Assembly: GCA_963738625.1 (NCBI GenBank)
Contig: CAVTXH010000004.1
Span: forward strand, 1 to 64,000
DNA from: UBA7672 sp963738625
Lineage (GTDB): Bacteria > Pseudomonadota > Alphaproteobacteria > Caulobacterales > Hyphomonadaceae
Direction: 5' to 3'
DNA length: 64,000 bases
Position numbers and translations under genes: made by a program. Below the pieces are notes generated by a model that was not told where the DNA came from, searched no databases, and worked only from the letters and a program-made list of their open reading frames with translations. Shown piece by piece: positions 29,084-38,885 of the stretch (position 1 is the stretch's first letter; the number at the start of each line of letters is the position of its first letter).

Positions 29084-29436
29084 TCAGCCACATTGCCGCG
29101 AGACGTCGCGTGCGGCTTGCCATCCGACCCTGACGGTCGTCGCCCATCGTGTCGCTGCGTTGCATTCGCCGCTGGAATCTCCGGTCGAGCCGCCGTCATG
29201 GTCATCGCCGCCGGCGCGGCCGTCATCCCGTGACGGTTTGCCGGAGTCGCGGTCGGCGATGGTCTGTCTGATAGGTTCGCGGAGATGATCGCGGTCTCGT
29301 TGCCCACCTTCTCCACGTTCAACAGCGCGTTCGGCGGCTTCGGCGGCGCGTTCGGCCGCTTTTGCGGCGCGCTCGGCCGAACGTTCGGCTCGATCGGCAA
29401 TTTCTTCTTCGGGTGGTTTTGCGATAGCCGGGCCGG
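29084..29436 (-). pseudogene. Ala/Glu/Arg-rich coiled-coil segment, probably N-terminal part of the S8 peptidase gene
   Basis: One open minus-strand frame of about 117 codons without its own start: PEEEIADRAERSAERAAKAA, then EAAERAVERGEGG, turning into a Gly/Asp-rich linker (RDDGRAGGDDHDGG). The heptad-like A-E-R repeat and acidic linker fit the long N-terminal extension some exported subtilases carry, and the gene order supports joining it to the pieces at 27805-28863. Stops and frame changes separate them. It could instead be a separate small protein. Confidence 0.4.
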
Positions 29437-29603
29437 CAAGGCTGCGGGCCTAGCGCTAGGCCACCCGGCGAGTGCAACAACTGGATGGGCGAATTCTCAT
29501 GAGTTCACCAGAATAGCCGCGTCGCCAGCGCCACGGCGAACGCAATATTTCTGCAGGCGACGAGAATAGCAGCACGTCTTCCGTCGTTGTCGGTCTGAAT
29601 TGC

Positions 29604-30149
29604 ATGAGCCAGGGCGAAAACAGGTTCAGACACGACCTGCGCGCCGTAATCCCGCGGCTTCGGCGGTTCGGGCATGCATTGACGGGCTCGCCCGAGGATG
29701 GCGACGACCTGGTGCAGGAGGCGCTCGAAAAGGCGCTGGCGCGCGAGGATCAGTTTCGACCTGGCACCCGGCTAGACAGTTGGATCTACAAGATCATGCA
29801 GAATGCCTGGATTGATCACAAACGAACGGAATCACGCAGGCGCCGGGTTATGGAACCGATGAACGAGGAAACCTTCAGCGTTTCCGAAGACGGGAGGACC
29901 TCATTCGATGCCCGAATTACGTTACGCCAGGTTCGCGAGATGATGGCGCGTCTTCACGATGACGAGCGGCTGGTCCTGAGTCTCGTGTCGATTGACGGCC
30001 TTACCTATCGTCAAGCAGCAGATATTCTGGAGATTCCGATCGGAACGGTGATGAGCCGGCTTGCGCGGGCGCGCAACAAGCTGATCGCGCTGCTCGACGG
30101 CGGCGACCTGGTCGGATCAGGAGGGCTAGGACATGAACAAGATCTCTGA
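29604..30149 (+). CDS. ECF-type RNA polymerase sigma factor
   Basis: 181 residues with sigma region 2 (LTGSPEDGDDLVQEALEKAL, DSWIYKIMQNAWIDHKRTE) and region 4 (ERLVLSLVSIDGLTYRQAAD, IPIGTVMSRLARARNKL), the layout of ECF sigma factors. ATG 29604. It overlaps the next gene by 17 bases, so sigma and anti-sigma are coupled. Probable targets are the adjacent divergent peptidase and envelope genes; inferred from position only. Intact, unlike its neighbours. Confidence 0.9.
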   Translation: MSQGENRFRHDLRAVIPRLRRFGHALTGSPEDGDDLVQEALEKALAREDQFRPGTRLDSWIYKIMQNAWIDHKRTESRRRRVMEPMNEETFSVSEDGRTSFDARITLRQVREMMARLHDDERLVLSLVSIDGLTYRQAADILEIPIGTVMSRLARARNKLIALLDGGDLVGSGGLGHEQDL

Positions 30150-30887
30150 CGAGTCAATCTCGGCATGGCTGGACCGTGAGGCGCTCCGTCGAACAACAGC
30201 GCCCAGCATCGAGTCAGCAATTGCAGCCGACCCAGAAGTTGGCGCTGCGCGTCGCGCGATTGGCGCGAGTGGATCGTCATGCTGGCGCCGGCGTTTGCAG
30301 AGACGCTGGAGTGCTGCAATCCCGAGAGCGCGTTCGAGAGCGCTTCTCGCCCGACCGCGCAGGCATCGTCGAGCCTGCGCGGACTGTGGTCAGGTTTCGC
30401 GACAATGCTGTCGCCCGGCCCGCTGCTGGCGCATGGAGACGCTTCGCCATAGGCTGTCGCTGCCGTGGCTGGAGGCGCATTGCTGTCTGAGCTTGGAACG
30501 CCGGCGCCGGGCTTTGAAACCGAGCGCTGACGGCGAACATGATCGCGAACGGTGCAGCTTTCCGCACGCGCCTTGCCAAGTGTAGCGTCTGGCGACGACG
30601 GCGCGGTGCGAGTGAAGCTGAGCTTGCGCGACGGACGCAGGTCGCTTCTGTAGGCAGTTCGAAACGTCGCCGCAGCGGCTGGTCTCGCCTGTCTCGATGC
30701 CGGCAACTGGCGCGTCGAGACGCTGACCGGCGGCCACAAGCCTTCCGCTCCACAGGGCGACTATGTGATGGCCGGACGGCGGGAGCTGATCCAACCGGAA
30801 CGGCGGCAGCGCTGGAACGACTTGGCGTCAGCAGAGCTGCTCGATCGAGGACAAGAGGCGCGGGCGATCGCTACTGGCTGGAAATAG
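30133..30887 (+). pseudogene. Anti-sigma factor (heavily frameshifted)
   Basis: ATG 30133 begins MNKISDESISAWLDREA, typical of anti-sigma proteins that bind ECF factors, followed by AADPEVGAR-like sequence. Later pieces in other frames read MLAPAFAETLECC, AVAAVAGGALLSELGTPAP (possible membrane helix) and a C-terminal CLDAGNWRVETLTGGHKPSA, then RDG-like strands, ending at TAG 30885-30887. Position directly after and overlapping the sigma gene supports the call. The product as written would be cut short, leaving the sigma factor unrestrained if expressed. Confidence 0.6.
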
Positions 30888-31004
30888 TCGTTGGTTCGGC
30901 CGAACGTTTTTGAAATTACTCGTGTTCGATTTCGCCCTGAACAAGGAAGAGCCGCCCAGACAGATCTGGGCGGTCTCGTTGCAGCACGCTGTGATCTGCC
31001 TGGT

Positions 31005-31858
31005 TCAGTCTTCAGTCGGCCGGCGGAAATCGGCGCGCCAGGTCAAGGTGAGGCCCGCACCAAAGTCAGGCGCGTTGTCCGTAAGGCCCGTCAGCGCGTA
31101 CAGCGAAAGGCGCCAATCCTGTCGAGTGCGAAGCTGCCGTAGGCAGTCAGGTCGGCAGACTGATCCAGACCGTTGATCGAGCTTTCCGACCAACCGGCAT
31201 CAAGGCCGGCAATCACGCCAGCCATAGGCTCAAAGTAGCCGCCGCCGCCAAATTGGGCTCCATCTTCGCGCGTATCGCCGCCACGAAACTTGTAGCCGCC
31301 ATACACATAGATGCCCGCGCCATCGAAGTCATGGCCGAACTCCGCCTGAAGCGTAGCATCCGTTTCGCCAGTGCCAAGATCCTTGGTCTCATCGCCGGTC
31401 GGCAGCGTCAGTCGCCCTGTGAGATCGAGATAGTTGTCCGACGCCGAAGTCCATCGAATAGGTCGCGGAAAGTGAGATGTCGGCCAGACCCTCTGACTTC
31501 ACACCTCCGATGACTTCGCCGAGATCGTTCTCGATCGGATCGTCTACGGCTATCACCGCCGCCGCCTGGTCCGCTCCGATCTCCGCCATTGTCGTCCGCG
31601 CCGCCCGGGATGACGCCGCCGGGGCCTTCGATCGACGCAAAAGGCACTCGAACCCGGAAGGACCAGTCGCCTGCCCGCACGCGAAACGTCACGGGTGCTT
31701 CGTAGATCGTCGTGTCGCCCGAACCTCCATAGGACGCCGACGGAATATTCGCCGCCGACGCTGACCTGACCGTCTAGCGCTGCGGCCGTGCCCATGCCAC
31801 ATAGCGCCAGCACGCCGACAAGGATTGCAAGAGAGCAGGCCGTCGGACACAACTTCAT
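31005..31858 (-). pseudogene. Outer-membrane beta-barrel-like protein (frameshifted)
   Basis: ATG 31858 opens a clear signal peptide, CSLAILVGVLALCGMGTAAA. The mature sequence, spread over three frames, has alternating amphipathic strands: VTFRVRAGDWSFRVRVPF, GLADISLSATYSMDFG, NYLDLTGRLTLPTGDETKDL, GIYVYGGYKFRGGDTRED and RLSLYALTGLTDNAPDFGAG, ending in a final strand at 31005. This resembles transporter-like outer-membrane barrels with a periplasmic start. Breaks near 31700, 31440 and 31100. Substrate unknown. Confidence 0.6.
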
Positions 31859-32065
31859 CTAAGAAATCCTCCGACATCCGAAATACGAAGCAAGCCAAGC
31901 ACCAACATAGACGATTTGCAAGGCCTTCTAGACCCACCTCGGCGAAATCGAGAACCGGCGAACTCGCGTCTCCGGCATCCCATGTCGCCATTTCCGTCGA
32001 TTTAGTCCCGATCGCGGCCGCGCTCGCGGTCCGAGCCCCTGTCCCGGTCCGGGCCCTTGTCTCGC

Positions 32066-32527
32066 TCACGAGTTCGTGTCCCGATCACGGTCTCGACCGC
32101 CCTCAAGGTTGCTACCGCGCGCGTCGTCATCATCTTCACGATCGCGCCCGCGTGAAATGGCGCCGTCTCGGGAACTGCGATGATCATCGGAAGCGCCCGG
32201 CTGATCGTCATCGACCGAGCCATCACCGCGACGCTTGAGGCCATCGGGCCCGATGTCATCATTGGATCTTGATCCGCCTGGCTGATCGTCATCGATCGAG
32301 CAATCGCCGCGGCGCTTGAGGCCATCGGGCCCGATGTCATCACTAGATCTCGATACACCCGGCTGATCGTCATCGATCGAGCCGTCGCCGCGGCGTTTGA
32401 GGCCATCGGCCCCGATGTCGCCCGCAGCCCGTGACGCCAAGAGTGCGGGGCTCGATTGAGGTGCCGCTTGCGAGGCGCCGGCGCAGACAAGCGCTCCAGC
32501 GATCAGGCCTACAAGGGTTCGTTTCAT
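32066..32527 (-). CDS. Small secreted protein with three 27-residue acidic/basic repeats
   Basis: 153 residues. Signal peptide RTLVGLIAGALVCAGASQAA, then three tandem units of the form DIGPDGLKRRGDGSIDDDQP separated by short Ser/Arg linkers, and a highly charged tail (RDREDDDDARG). The units recur exactly every 81 bases, so the frame is under selection or recently amplified. D-x-D-x-D-like loops could bind calcium, but no known repeat family is certain. It lies beside the outer-membrane barrel gene on the same strand. Confidence 0.6.
   Translation of the reverse strand: MKRTLVGLIAGALVCAGASQAAPQSSPALLASRAAGDIGADGLKRRGDGSIDDDQPGVSRSSDDIGPDGLKRRGDCSIDDDQPGGSRSNDDIGPDGLKRRGDGSVDDDQPGASDDHRSSRDGAISRGRDREDDDDARGSNLEGGRDRDRDTNS
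32201..32440. repeat. Three tandem 81-bp repeats inside the secreted repeat protein
   Basis: Copies begin at 32201, 32282 and 32363, each opening with CTGATCGTCATCGA on the plus strand, exactly 81 bases apart and about 85-90% alike. They encode the 27-residue units of the minus-strand gene and preserve its frame. Confidence 0.85.
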
Positions 32528-32595
32528 GGCTAAGCTCTCCAGTAAGGGTCAGGATGGTGGGCCCAAGCGCGTTGCTTGGGGAAAAGACGTGCCCG

Positions 32596-33366
32596 TCAGT
32601 GCGGATCGAGGGCCGTATCGCCGCTCTGCATTTGCGCGTCCGGTCGGTCGAGCGTCACAACGAGATGGAGCGTCCCGGCTTCGCCACCATGGAAGACGGT
32701 CGGATGCGTCTTCATGAACGATTCGAAAGAGATCGCCAGCGTTCAGCGGCAGTCGGTCCTCGCCGCTGCGCACATGGGCGCGCTTGGAGGATTCGCAAAC
32801 CAGGTGATAGCGGGTCGGGCGCGTCATCGCCGACGCCATCCTTCAACCGCACGATCTGGTAAGGTTGAAGATCGAGGAAGCGCGACGTCGAGAACGACCG
32901 CCTCCATTCATCTCGAAGATCGCGATGACAAAATCAGACCCATGCACGGACAGGCAATCCAGACCCTCGCCTGCGTGAGCTCCGGAAGTCGCGCCATAGA
33001 CGCTCCTTGCCGATCTCTGGGACATGACCCACGTCGGTTTAACTGGCGCTGCGGCTTCGCCTTCCATCGGAAGGGCCGTGTCCGCCGTCAGGCCGGTCCC
33101 AAGCAGCTCAAAACCCGCCATGCCGTACTTTCCTTTGCGACGGCTTCGCCCTCAGCAACGAGGCGCGGCGCCGCCGAAAAGGTCTCCGGACCCCCCGTCA
33201 GCAAGTCCACAACGTCTGCGGCGCTGATTTATTCTCGACGCGGCGCACGCTTGGCTCGAATTCATAGGGCAGGCGATACCGCGGCGCGCTCCACAGGATC
33301 CTGGAAGCGACTAACAGCTGCCCGGGCACGGACGTCTTTTGAGGCTGCCTCGAGAATATTCGCCAT
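32596..33366 (-). pseudogene. Unidentified protein (frameshifted)
   Basis: Coding-like pieces can be followed on the minus strand from ATG 33366 (MANILEAASKDVRARAAVS) through YRLPYEFEPSVRRVEN, ADVVDLLTGGPETFSAA and PMEGEAAAPVKPTWVMSQRS, then GLDCLSVHGSDFVIAIFEM and LPLNAGDLFRIVHEDASD, to LHLVVTLDRPDAQMQSGD and a stop at 32596. Five or more frame changes are needed. The late segment has the feel of a beta-rich domain, but I recognise no family. No export signal is visible. Confidence 0.35.
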
Positions 33367-33413
33367 CGCGCGACGTTGTCTGCTGTAGATTCAGCGGACC
33401 GCGGAGTCAGGGT

Positions 33414-34761
33414 GTGAAACTTATATCGACCGGCAGCGCTCTGGATCGTGGCGGCGCTGGCATCTGTTTGGCCGGCGTCCGCGCAAACGCCAGACAGACT
33501 ACGAGCGGGCAGAAACGTTTGCTCGCCAAGGGTCTGCGGTTGCGATGGAGCAAGCCTACGCAGACATTCTGACCAGAGAATCCTTCAGACATGCGCGCGC
33601 TGCTCGGCAGAGCAACTGCCCGCTCGTGGCAGGGAAATCGCGTCGGAGCCCGCGCCGACTTCAATGCTGTTCTCGAAGTTGCAGCCAGACCATCTCGAAG
33701 CGCTGATCGGGCTAGGGTATGATCTTGCTTGGGGCAATGATCTTGCCGAGGCCGCCGCCACGTTTCAGCGAGCGCTGAGGCGCGCGCCCGAGAACATTTC
33801 CGCGCAGAAAGGGTTGGCGTTCACCCGGCTTTGGCAAGGCGATTCGCAGAGCGCGCTGGCGCTGTTTGAGGCGGTGAACGCCAAGAATCCGGCCGATGGC
33901 GAAGCTTTGCGCGGGATCGGACAGGCGCATCTCGTCATGGGTCACGCGGACCGTGGCTGAAGATTCCTTCCAACGCGCGCTCTAGGAATCGACGCCAACG
34001 GATGAGGCTGCGCGCGGCGGCATTCGCGCCGCGCGCGCCGCTGCCCGCCGGCACTTGAAGCGACGATTTGGGCGGGCAACAGCGCTGAAGGCGGCGATAT
34101 CGGATTGCGAATGGCGGAGCTTGCCTCCTGGCTGAGGCCAGATACACGCCTCGCGATCCGCTACGACAATTCGCTCAGCCTGGACAATCCCGCTCTGGCC
34201 CGCGCCGGCGTTGAAGCGGAGACCTGGTTTCTCGACCGCTCAGCATAACTTTCGACGGCGGGCCTACACTGATTGGGGAGATCGGGCATCGCCAACTGCC
34301 AGGCAGCGCAGAGCAACAGATCTACAAACTGGAGGGCGTGCAATCTGTCGGCGGCGTTGCCCTCAAGACTCGGTGCTCAGGTGAGCCCGCACAGCGATGG
34401 CTATGATGATCATTTGGTGTTCGGCGGCGCAACTTTCGTGCTTACCGAGAGGGTGAACCTCGATACGACATTGTTCCTCTCAGAGTATGGGTCAACGGCA
34501 GACGAAGAAATTCGAGCCGCACTCTTTGCAGAGTACAAGGATCCCGGCTGGTTGGACGATTGGAGCCGGAGCTGGGAAGCGGCGACATCTCATCGACGGT
34601 TCCCGGCGCCAGCGGCTCGGTCAACCACAGCCCATGTCATTGGATCGACGCCTGTCGCCGGCCGTCACTCCGCCTTCGTTCAATGGCGATGGGAGGAGTC
34701 CCCGCTCGAAAGCTATTCCACCGTGATGGTCGGCATGACCCTCCGCCTCCGCGGTCGTGAG
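33414..34761 (+). pseudogene. TPR plus outer-membrane barrel protein, possible polysaccharide exporter (frameshifted)
   Basis: After GTG 33414 a signal peptide appears (LWIVAALASVWPASAQT). TPR units follow in shifting frames: YERAETFARQGSAVAMEQAY, then HLEALIGLGYDLAWGNDLAE and AQKGLAFTRLWQGDSQSALA. The C-terminal half alternates like a barrel: DTRLAIRYDNSLSLDNPALA, EIGHRQLPGSAEQQIYKLEG, DDHLVFGGATFVLTERVNL and SYSTVMVGMTLRLR. TPR-plus-porin proteins such as BcsC and PgaA export polysaccharides, and the next gene is a synthase-like GT2. Two overlapping functions in one cluster support the call, but the frame is broken at least six times. Confidence 0.5.
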
Positions 34762-34776
34762 CCAGGAGCAAAGCCA

Positions 34777-36628
34777 ATGGATGGGCTCCAGCTTGCCTCA
34801 ACTTTGTCTTCGATCCGGCTCGGATCATCCAATGGCCGGCAAGCGATGAAGCTTGGTCATACCGGTCCCCAGCCTGGAAGTCGCCGACACTCTATGTGAC
34901 TGTCCTAACTGCGTGGGTGGCGACGCTCATCTGGTTTCACCCGGCTTTGGTCGCTCACGTCGATCGGCGACAGCTGGTGGTCCGTGGCCTCGATTGCCTA
35001 CTTCGTGCTGTTTGCAGAGCTGGCCTGGCTGTATGGCATCTACAATGTCGCCATTGTGACCTTGGCCGCTCTCGTATCGCTTCGAACGGGCGGCACGAAT
35101 TCCTCACCGCTGGCGAGGCTGCAGCTCAATCCAGGTCATGCACACCCGGTCGCCGTGCTCTACACAACGTGCAATGATTTTGTTGAGGAGAGCGCGGCTT
35201 CCTGCGTTAACCTCAACTATCCGGACTATAAGTCTACATTCTCGACGATAGCTCCGATCCGGAAATCAAGGCACGGATTGACGCGTTTGCGGCAGCGCAC
35301 GCCCCACGCGTCATGTCGTTCGACGAGTCCAGCGGTCCGGCGCCAAGGCGGGCAATCTGAACCACGCTCTTGGCGGCGGTGTCAACTGAGCCGCTATTCG
35401 CCGTGGTGGATGCCGACGAAATTCTCCCGACCGATTTTCTCGAGCGTCTCGTGCCGCGCCTGGAAGCGGACGCCGCATGCGGATTCGTGCAGGCCAATCA
35501 CCGCGCGCGCAGACAGCCCGCCACGTCTCAGCTCGCCCGGGACATGGGCATCGGGATCGATATTCACTGGAAGTGGTACCAACCGCTCAGAAACAAGTAC
35601 GGATTTGTCATGTTTCTTGGCCACGGCGCGCTGATCCGGCGATCCGCATGGGTTGCCGTCGGGCGGCTTCCCGGAGATCGTGAGCGAAGATCTCGCCTTC
35701 GCGATCGCGCTTCGCGAGCGCGGCTATCATGGCTTCTTCGCAGAGGATGTCGTCTGTGAGGAGGAGTTTCCCGAATCCGTACGTGTGTTTCGCGTACGCC
35801 ACGTGAAATGGACCCGAGGCACCTGCGAGTTCCTGCTGAAGTGGGGCGCCCGACTGTGCCGCGCCAGGAGGATCACGCTGGCCGAGAAGATCGGACATCC
35901 TGATGCCGACCCTGAATCTGCCAATGACATTCTTCTTCTTCCTGTTCATGTTGAACGCACAGTTTTTGATCCCCTTCGTGCTCGGGAGAGTTCAGGCCGC
36001 TGACCCTTGAGATAGGCGGCGGAACGATCGTTCATTCCCGTCCTGTCGATGAAGGACGAAATGAACGTCGTCTTCACATGGGACTTCTACGCCATCACGC
36101 TGGTCACCATCCTGGCGCCGATGCTGTGCTTCATCGTCGGAACTCTGGAGGACGCCACTGCGCCTCTTCAGGTTTCTGGCGCATAGCGGCGCCTTGTATG
36201 CGGCCCTGAGTCCCCTGACATTCATCAACGTCCTGGGTTTCGCCTTCACCCGGAGCGCGCGATTTCTGGTTACCGGGGATGCGAACAATGGTCGACCGAG
36301 CGCTCGCGCCGGACAGAGCGTCAGCAGGCGGTTCGCGAGATCTGGACGAAACGCATCCCGACTCGCATGATCGTGCGTGGGTTCGAAGACGGAATTGCGA
36401 TCGCAATTCTGGTCGCCGCAGTTGTGGGTTTCCAGATCAGCCTTGATTGGGATCGCGCTGGGCTTCTCTGCTGCTGACTCGAATGCACGACAGGTCGGCT
36501 GGAGAGAGAAGGGGACGCGCTATGCCGTGTATATCCCGTTCACGCTGACGTTGGTCGGAATGGGAATCGGGGGGCTTGGCATGTTCGGAATGCAGACGGT
36601 CTTTTTTGGGTTTGGATTTCACTTCTAA
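34777..36628 (+). pseudogene. Membrane glycosyltransferase, GT2 / cellulose-synthase-like (frameshifted)
   Basis: ATG 34777 has AGGAG upstream. Pieces rebuild a processive GT2 enzyme: two N-terminal helices (LYVTVLTAWVATLIWF, IAYFVLFAELAWLYGIYNVA), then the nucleotide-sugar domain with PVAVLYTTCNDFVEES, LNYPDYK, the metal-binding PLFAVVDADEILPTDFLERL, acceptor-site IVSEDLAFAIALRERGYHGF and KWTRGTCEFL in the position of Q-x-x-RW. C-terminal helices include YAALSPLTFINVLGFAF and YIPFTLTLVGMGIGGLGMFG. No PilZ domain is visible. Several single-base frame changes. Probably polymerises an exopolysaccharide exported by the preceding barrel. Confidence 0.65.
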
Positions 36629-36954
36629 GATGTGAACTCGCGACCCGCCCTGTCGCTTGGGTCCCGCCGACGCCCACAGCTCAAGACGCCAGCGGGCGAT
36701 GCCAGCAGGAGGCAACTTTTCTGGCTTTCGCCGCCCGGTCAGGACCTGTGCGAGGTGAACCGCTTGTGTGGACGGCCCCTGCGACGCAAGCGGAATCGTT
36801 GAAGGCGAGCCAAGCGCGCCGGGTCGGTTTGAAGTCTCTGGCCGTAGGCGACGCTGCCAAGTCTCTACGGGTCACCCGCCGGCAGGGCGTCAGGTTGATC
36901 TGGAGCAATGTCGTCGACAATCAAACCTGCCAATCCTCAACCTGGAGGCGGCCG
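36629..36954. other. Gene-free stretch before the small membrane protein
   Basis: Roughly 325 bases between the GT2 pseudogene and the next start. The frame of the downstream gene is open through much of it but lacks a ribosome site and codes an unlikely sequence, so I treat it as non-coding. No terminator or operator stood out. Confidence 0.4.
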
Positions 36955-37323
36955 ATGGTATGCTCCAAACGCCTAGCTTCGGTCATGGGTCCTGCGTTGA
37001 TCGCGCTTGCGATTACCGAGCCGCTCAACTGGGCAATCTTTGAGCAGCAAAGCGCTCCTGTTGTCTATCTCAACGGGTCCGTCTTGTTCGTCACCGGCCT
37101 TGCTCTTGTCCAGGCGCACAATCGCTGGGCTTGGGGATGGCCCCTGCTGGTCACGCTGACGTCCTGGGTCCTGTTGTTCGGCGGTCTCTTTCGTATGATC
37201 GCACCCAGCTTGCATCAGCTGCAGGCCGGCATCGCCAGCGCCGTGGTGTTTGGGGTGGTTGGCACAGTCGGTTTGGCGCTGACCTATCAGGGGTATCGGC
37301 GCGCGCCTTCACAAAAGACCTGA
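36955..37323 (+). CDS. Small four-helix membrane protein of unknown function
   Basis: 122 residues from ATG 36955, chosen because GGAGG lies six bases upstream; the open frame extends to 36748 without a site. Four hydrophobic segments: VMGPALIALAITEPLNWAI, VVYLNGSVLFVTGLALVQA, WPLLVTLTSWVLLFGGLF and AGIASAVVFGVVGTVGLAL. An integral membrane protein, perhaps of the inner membrane. No family assigned. First intact gene to the right of the broken block. Confidence 0.6.
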   Translation: MVCSKRLASVMGPALIALAITEPLNWAIFEQQSAPVVYLNGSVLFVTGLALVQAHNRWAWGWPLLVTLTSWVLLFGGLFRMIAPSLHQLQAGIASAVVFGVVGTVGLALTYQGYRRAPSQKT

Positions 37324-37427
37324 GACCTCGAACGGCGCATGTGGGCGCTATCTGGCTGGATCACGGCAGCAAGAATGAAGGCAGGGATCCGAAACCGAGG
37401 TTGGGCCTACTGCACCTCATGGGATGA

Positions 37428-38171
37428 TCAAGGCTCTTCTGCCCCGTTCTCCTTGATGTGGCCGCGCCCCTCATCGTGGGCGCCGAACCTGGCGCCCGCG
37501 GCTGGCTGTTGAACCATGAGTGCAAGGCTGACAGCGGCGCCGGCCGCCAACGCGATGATCAAGGCAACATGTCCAGCAGGCTTTGCATTCTCGCTTGGCT
37601 CATCGGCGCGGCGGCGCTTGGATCCGGTGATCATGGCGGGCACGAGCGCGTCCTTGGCCTTCATCGATTCCACCACAACTCCGAGCACGTGGATCACAAC
37701 CAGCCCCTGCAGCACGCGAAACAGGACTTCGTGTGCTTCCGAGAGGTCCAGACCCCAATAGCCAGCGAATGGTCCCGAACTTTCCCGATTGCTGCTGAAG
37801 AGCCCAGTGACAACGATGCCCGCGACAACCGTCAGCAGCATTAATACCGCCACGCCTCCCAGAGGATTGTGTCCGAGATGGCGTTTGGGTTGTTGCGAGA
37901 AGAGGTCGCGCACGTGCGCGAGGATGGCGGACGGTCCGGCTGCGAAATCGGCAAAGCGCGCGTGATCGCCGCCGGCAAAGCCCCAGATTATGCGAAAGAC
38001 GATGAGTCCGGAGATCGCTTCGCCAGCATAGCGATGGATCACTGCCGCTGCGCCTTTTTCTTCGCCGGTAAACCAGGCGACCAAAACGAGCGCAAGCAGG
38101 CTCCAGTGAAAGATCCGCGTCGGCAGGTCCCACACCCGCACCTTGCGTTCGGCGGTTTGCGTCGCAGTCAT
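37428..38171 (-). CDS. Cytochrome b561-domain membrane protein
   Basis: 247 residues with four helices and the histidines of a di-heme cytochrome b: RVWDLPTRIFHWSLLALVLV (His in first helix), AAVIHRYAGEAISGLIVF, VAVLMLLTVVAGIVVTGLF and LQGLVVIHVLGVVVESM. An extra C-terminal helix (HVALIIALAAGAAVSLALMV) follows. Such proteins pass electrons between quinol and soluble c-type cytochromes or flavoproteins. It is followed upstream by an outer-membrane protein gene and a PepSY gene in the same direction, possibly one operon. Confidence 0.88.
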   Translation of the reverse strand: MTATQTAERKVRVWDLPTRIFHWSLLALVLVAWFTGEEKGAAAVIHRYAGEAISGLIVFRIIWGFAGGDHARFADFAAGPSAILAHVRDLFSQQPKRHLGHNPLGGVAVLMLLTVVAGIVVTGLFSSNRESSGPFAGYWGLDLSEAHEVLFRVLQGLVVIHVLGVVVESMKAKDALVPAMITGSKRRRADEPSENAKPAGHVALIIALAAGAAVSLALMVQQPAAGARFGAHDEGRGHIKENGAEEP

Positions 38172-38180
38172 GGCTTATCC

Positions 38181-38882
38181 TTAATGCTCAACTTCGAGGG
38201 CGATGCGGACCTGGCCGCCGGCCTGGGCATCATCCAGGCCGGCGAGATAGGCGAGTGAGATGCTTGTGTCGCCGAAGTTGAGGCTCGCGCGCGGCCCCCA
38301 ATGGTGCGCCCGCGTCTCCGGTTCACCAAAGCCCTCAAAACCCACGGCCCAGCGATCCGACGTGCGCCACATCGCGCGCGCCGCGTAGGCGTACTCCCAT
38401 TCTTCGATAGCGCCGCCGATGGGGCGTTCCGCGATCAGGTTGAGACGCGCCGTCAACGGGCCTTGCCGGCGCTCGGCGAGCAGCTTGAACTCAAGCGCAT
38501 CGTCGCGGCCGTTCTGGCCAAACGCGTATTCGAAGTATCCACCAAAATGGACTGGCCAAGAGCGAGTCGCGGCGAAGTCGAACACGTTCTCGATCGCCAC
38601 CGCAGTGAGCCTCGCCGACGCGCCAGGCGGTTTGGCGGCTTTGATCACCAGCGCCGGACGCCACCAATCGGTAAGGGCAGAGCCCGCTTCGCCGCGCTGA
38701 AGCGTCGCGCCATCGAGAGCACCGCCGTCAATATAGGCGGCGCGATACTCAACCTCGCTCTCGCCCTTGCGCACGCTTGGTCCGTAGACGTTTGAGGTTC
38801 CACCAGGCTGGGCGTGAGCTTCGCCCGCCGACGCCAGCGCGCCTGCCAGCGTGCATGCCAGTACGAAGGCTCTTGCTGTCAT
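38181..38882 (-). CDS. Exported, probable outer-membrane beta-strand protein
   Basis: 233 residues. Signal peptide FVLACTLAGALASAGEAHA, then strand-rich sequence: ESEVEYRAAYIDGGAL, WPVHFGGYFEYAFGQNG, LTARLNLIAERPIGGAIEEW, RWAVGFEGFGEPETRAHH and ISLAYLAGLDDAQAGGQVRI, ending in alternating hydrophobic residues. Suggests a small barrel of the outer membrane. Nine bases from the cytochrome b561 gene and four from the PepSY gene, so probably co-transcribed. Function unknown. Confidence 0.7.
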   Translation of the reverse strand: MTARAFVLACTLAGALASAGEAHAQPGGTSNVYGPSVRKGESEVEYRAAYIDGGALDGATLQRGEAGSALTDWWRPALVIKAAKPPGASARLTAVAIENVFDFAATRSWPVHFGGYFEYAFGQNGRDDALEFKLLAERRQGPLTARLNLIAERPIGGAIEEWEYAYAARAMWRTSDRWAVGFEGFGEPETRAHHWGPRASLNFGDTSISLAYLAGLDDAQAGGQVRIALEVEH

Positions 38883-38885
38883 GAT

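Noticed and set aside
32201..32440. CRISPR or iteron array
   Set aside because: The 81-bp units are coding, contiguous and lie inside a secreted protein gene; no replication gene is near.
32576..33388. Plus-strand protein of 270 residues
   Set aside because: No start signal and Arg-rich composition; the opposite strand carries better, though broken, coding sequence.
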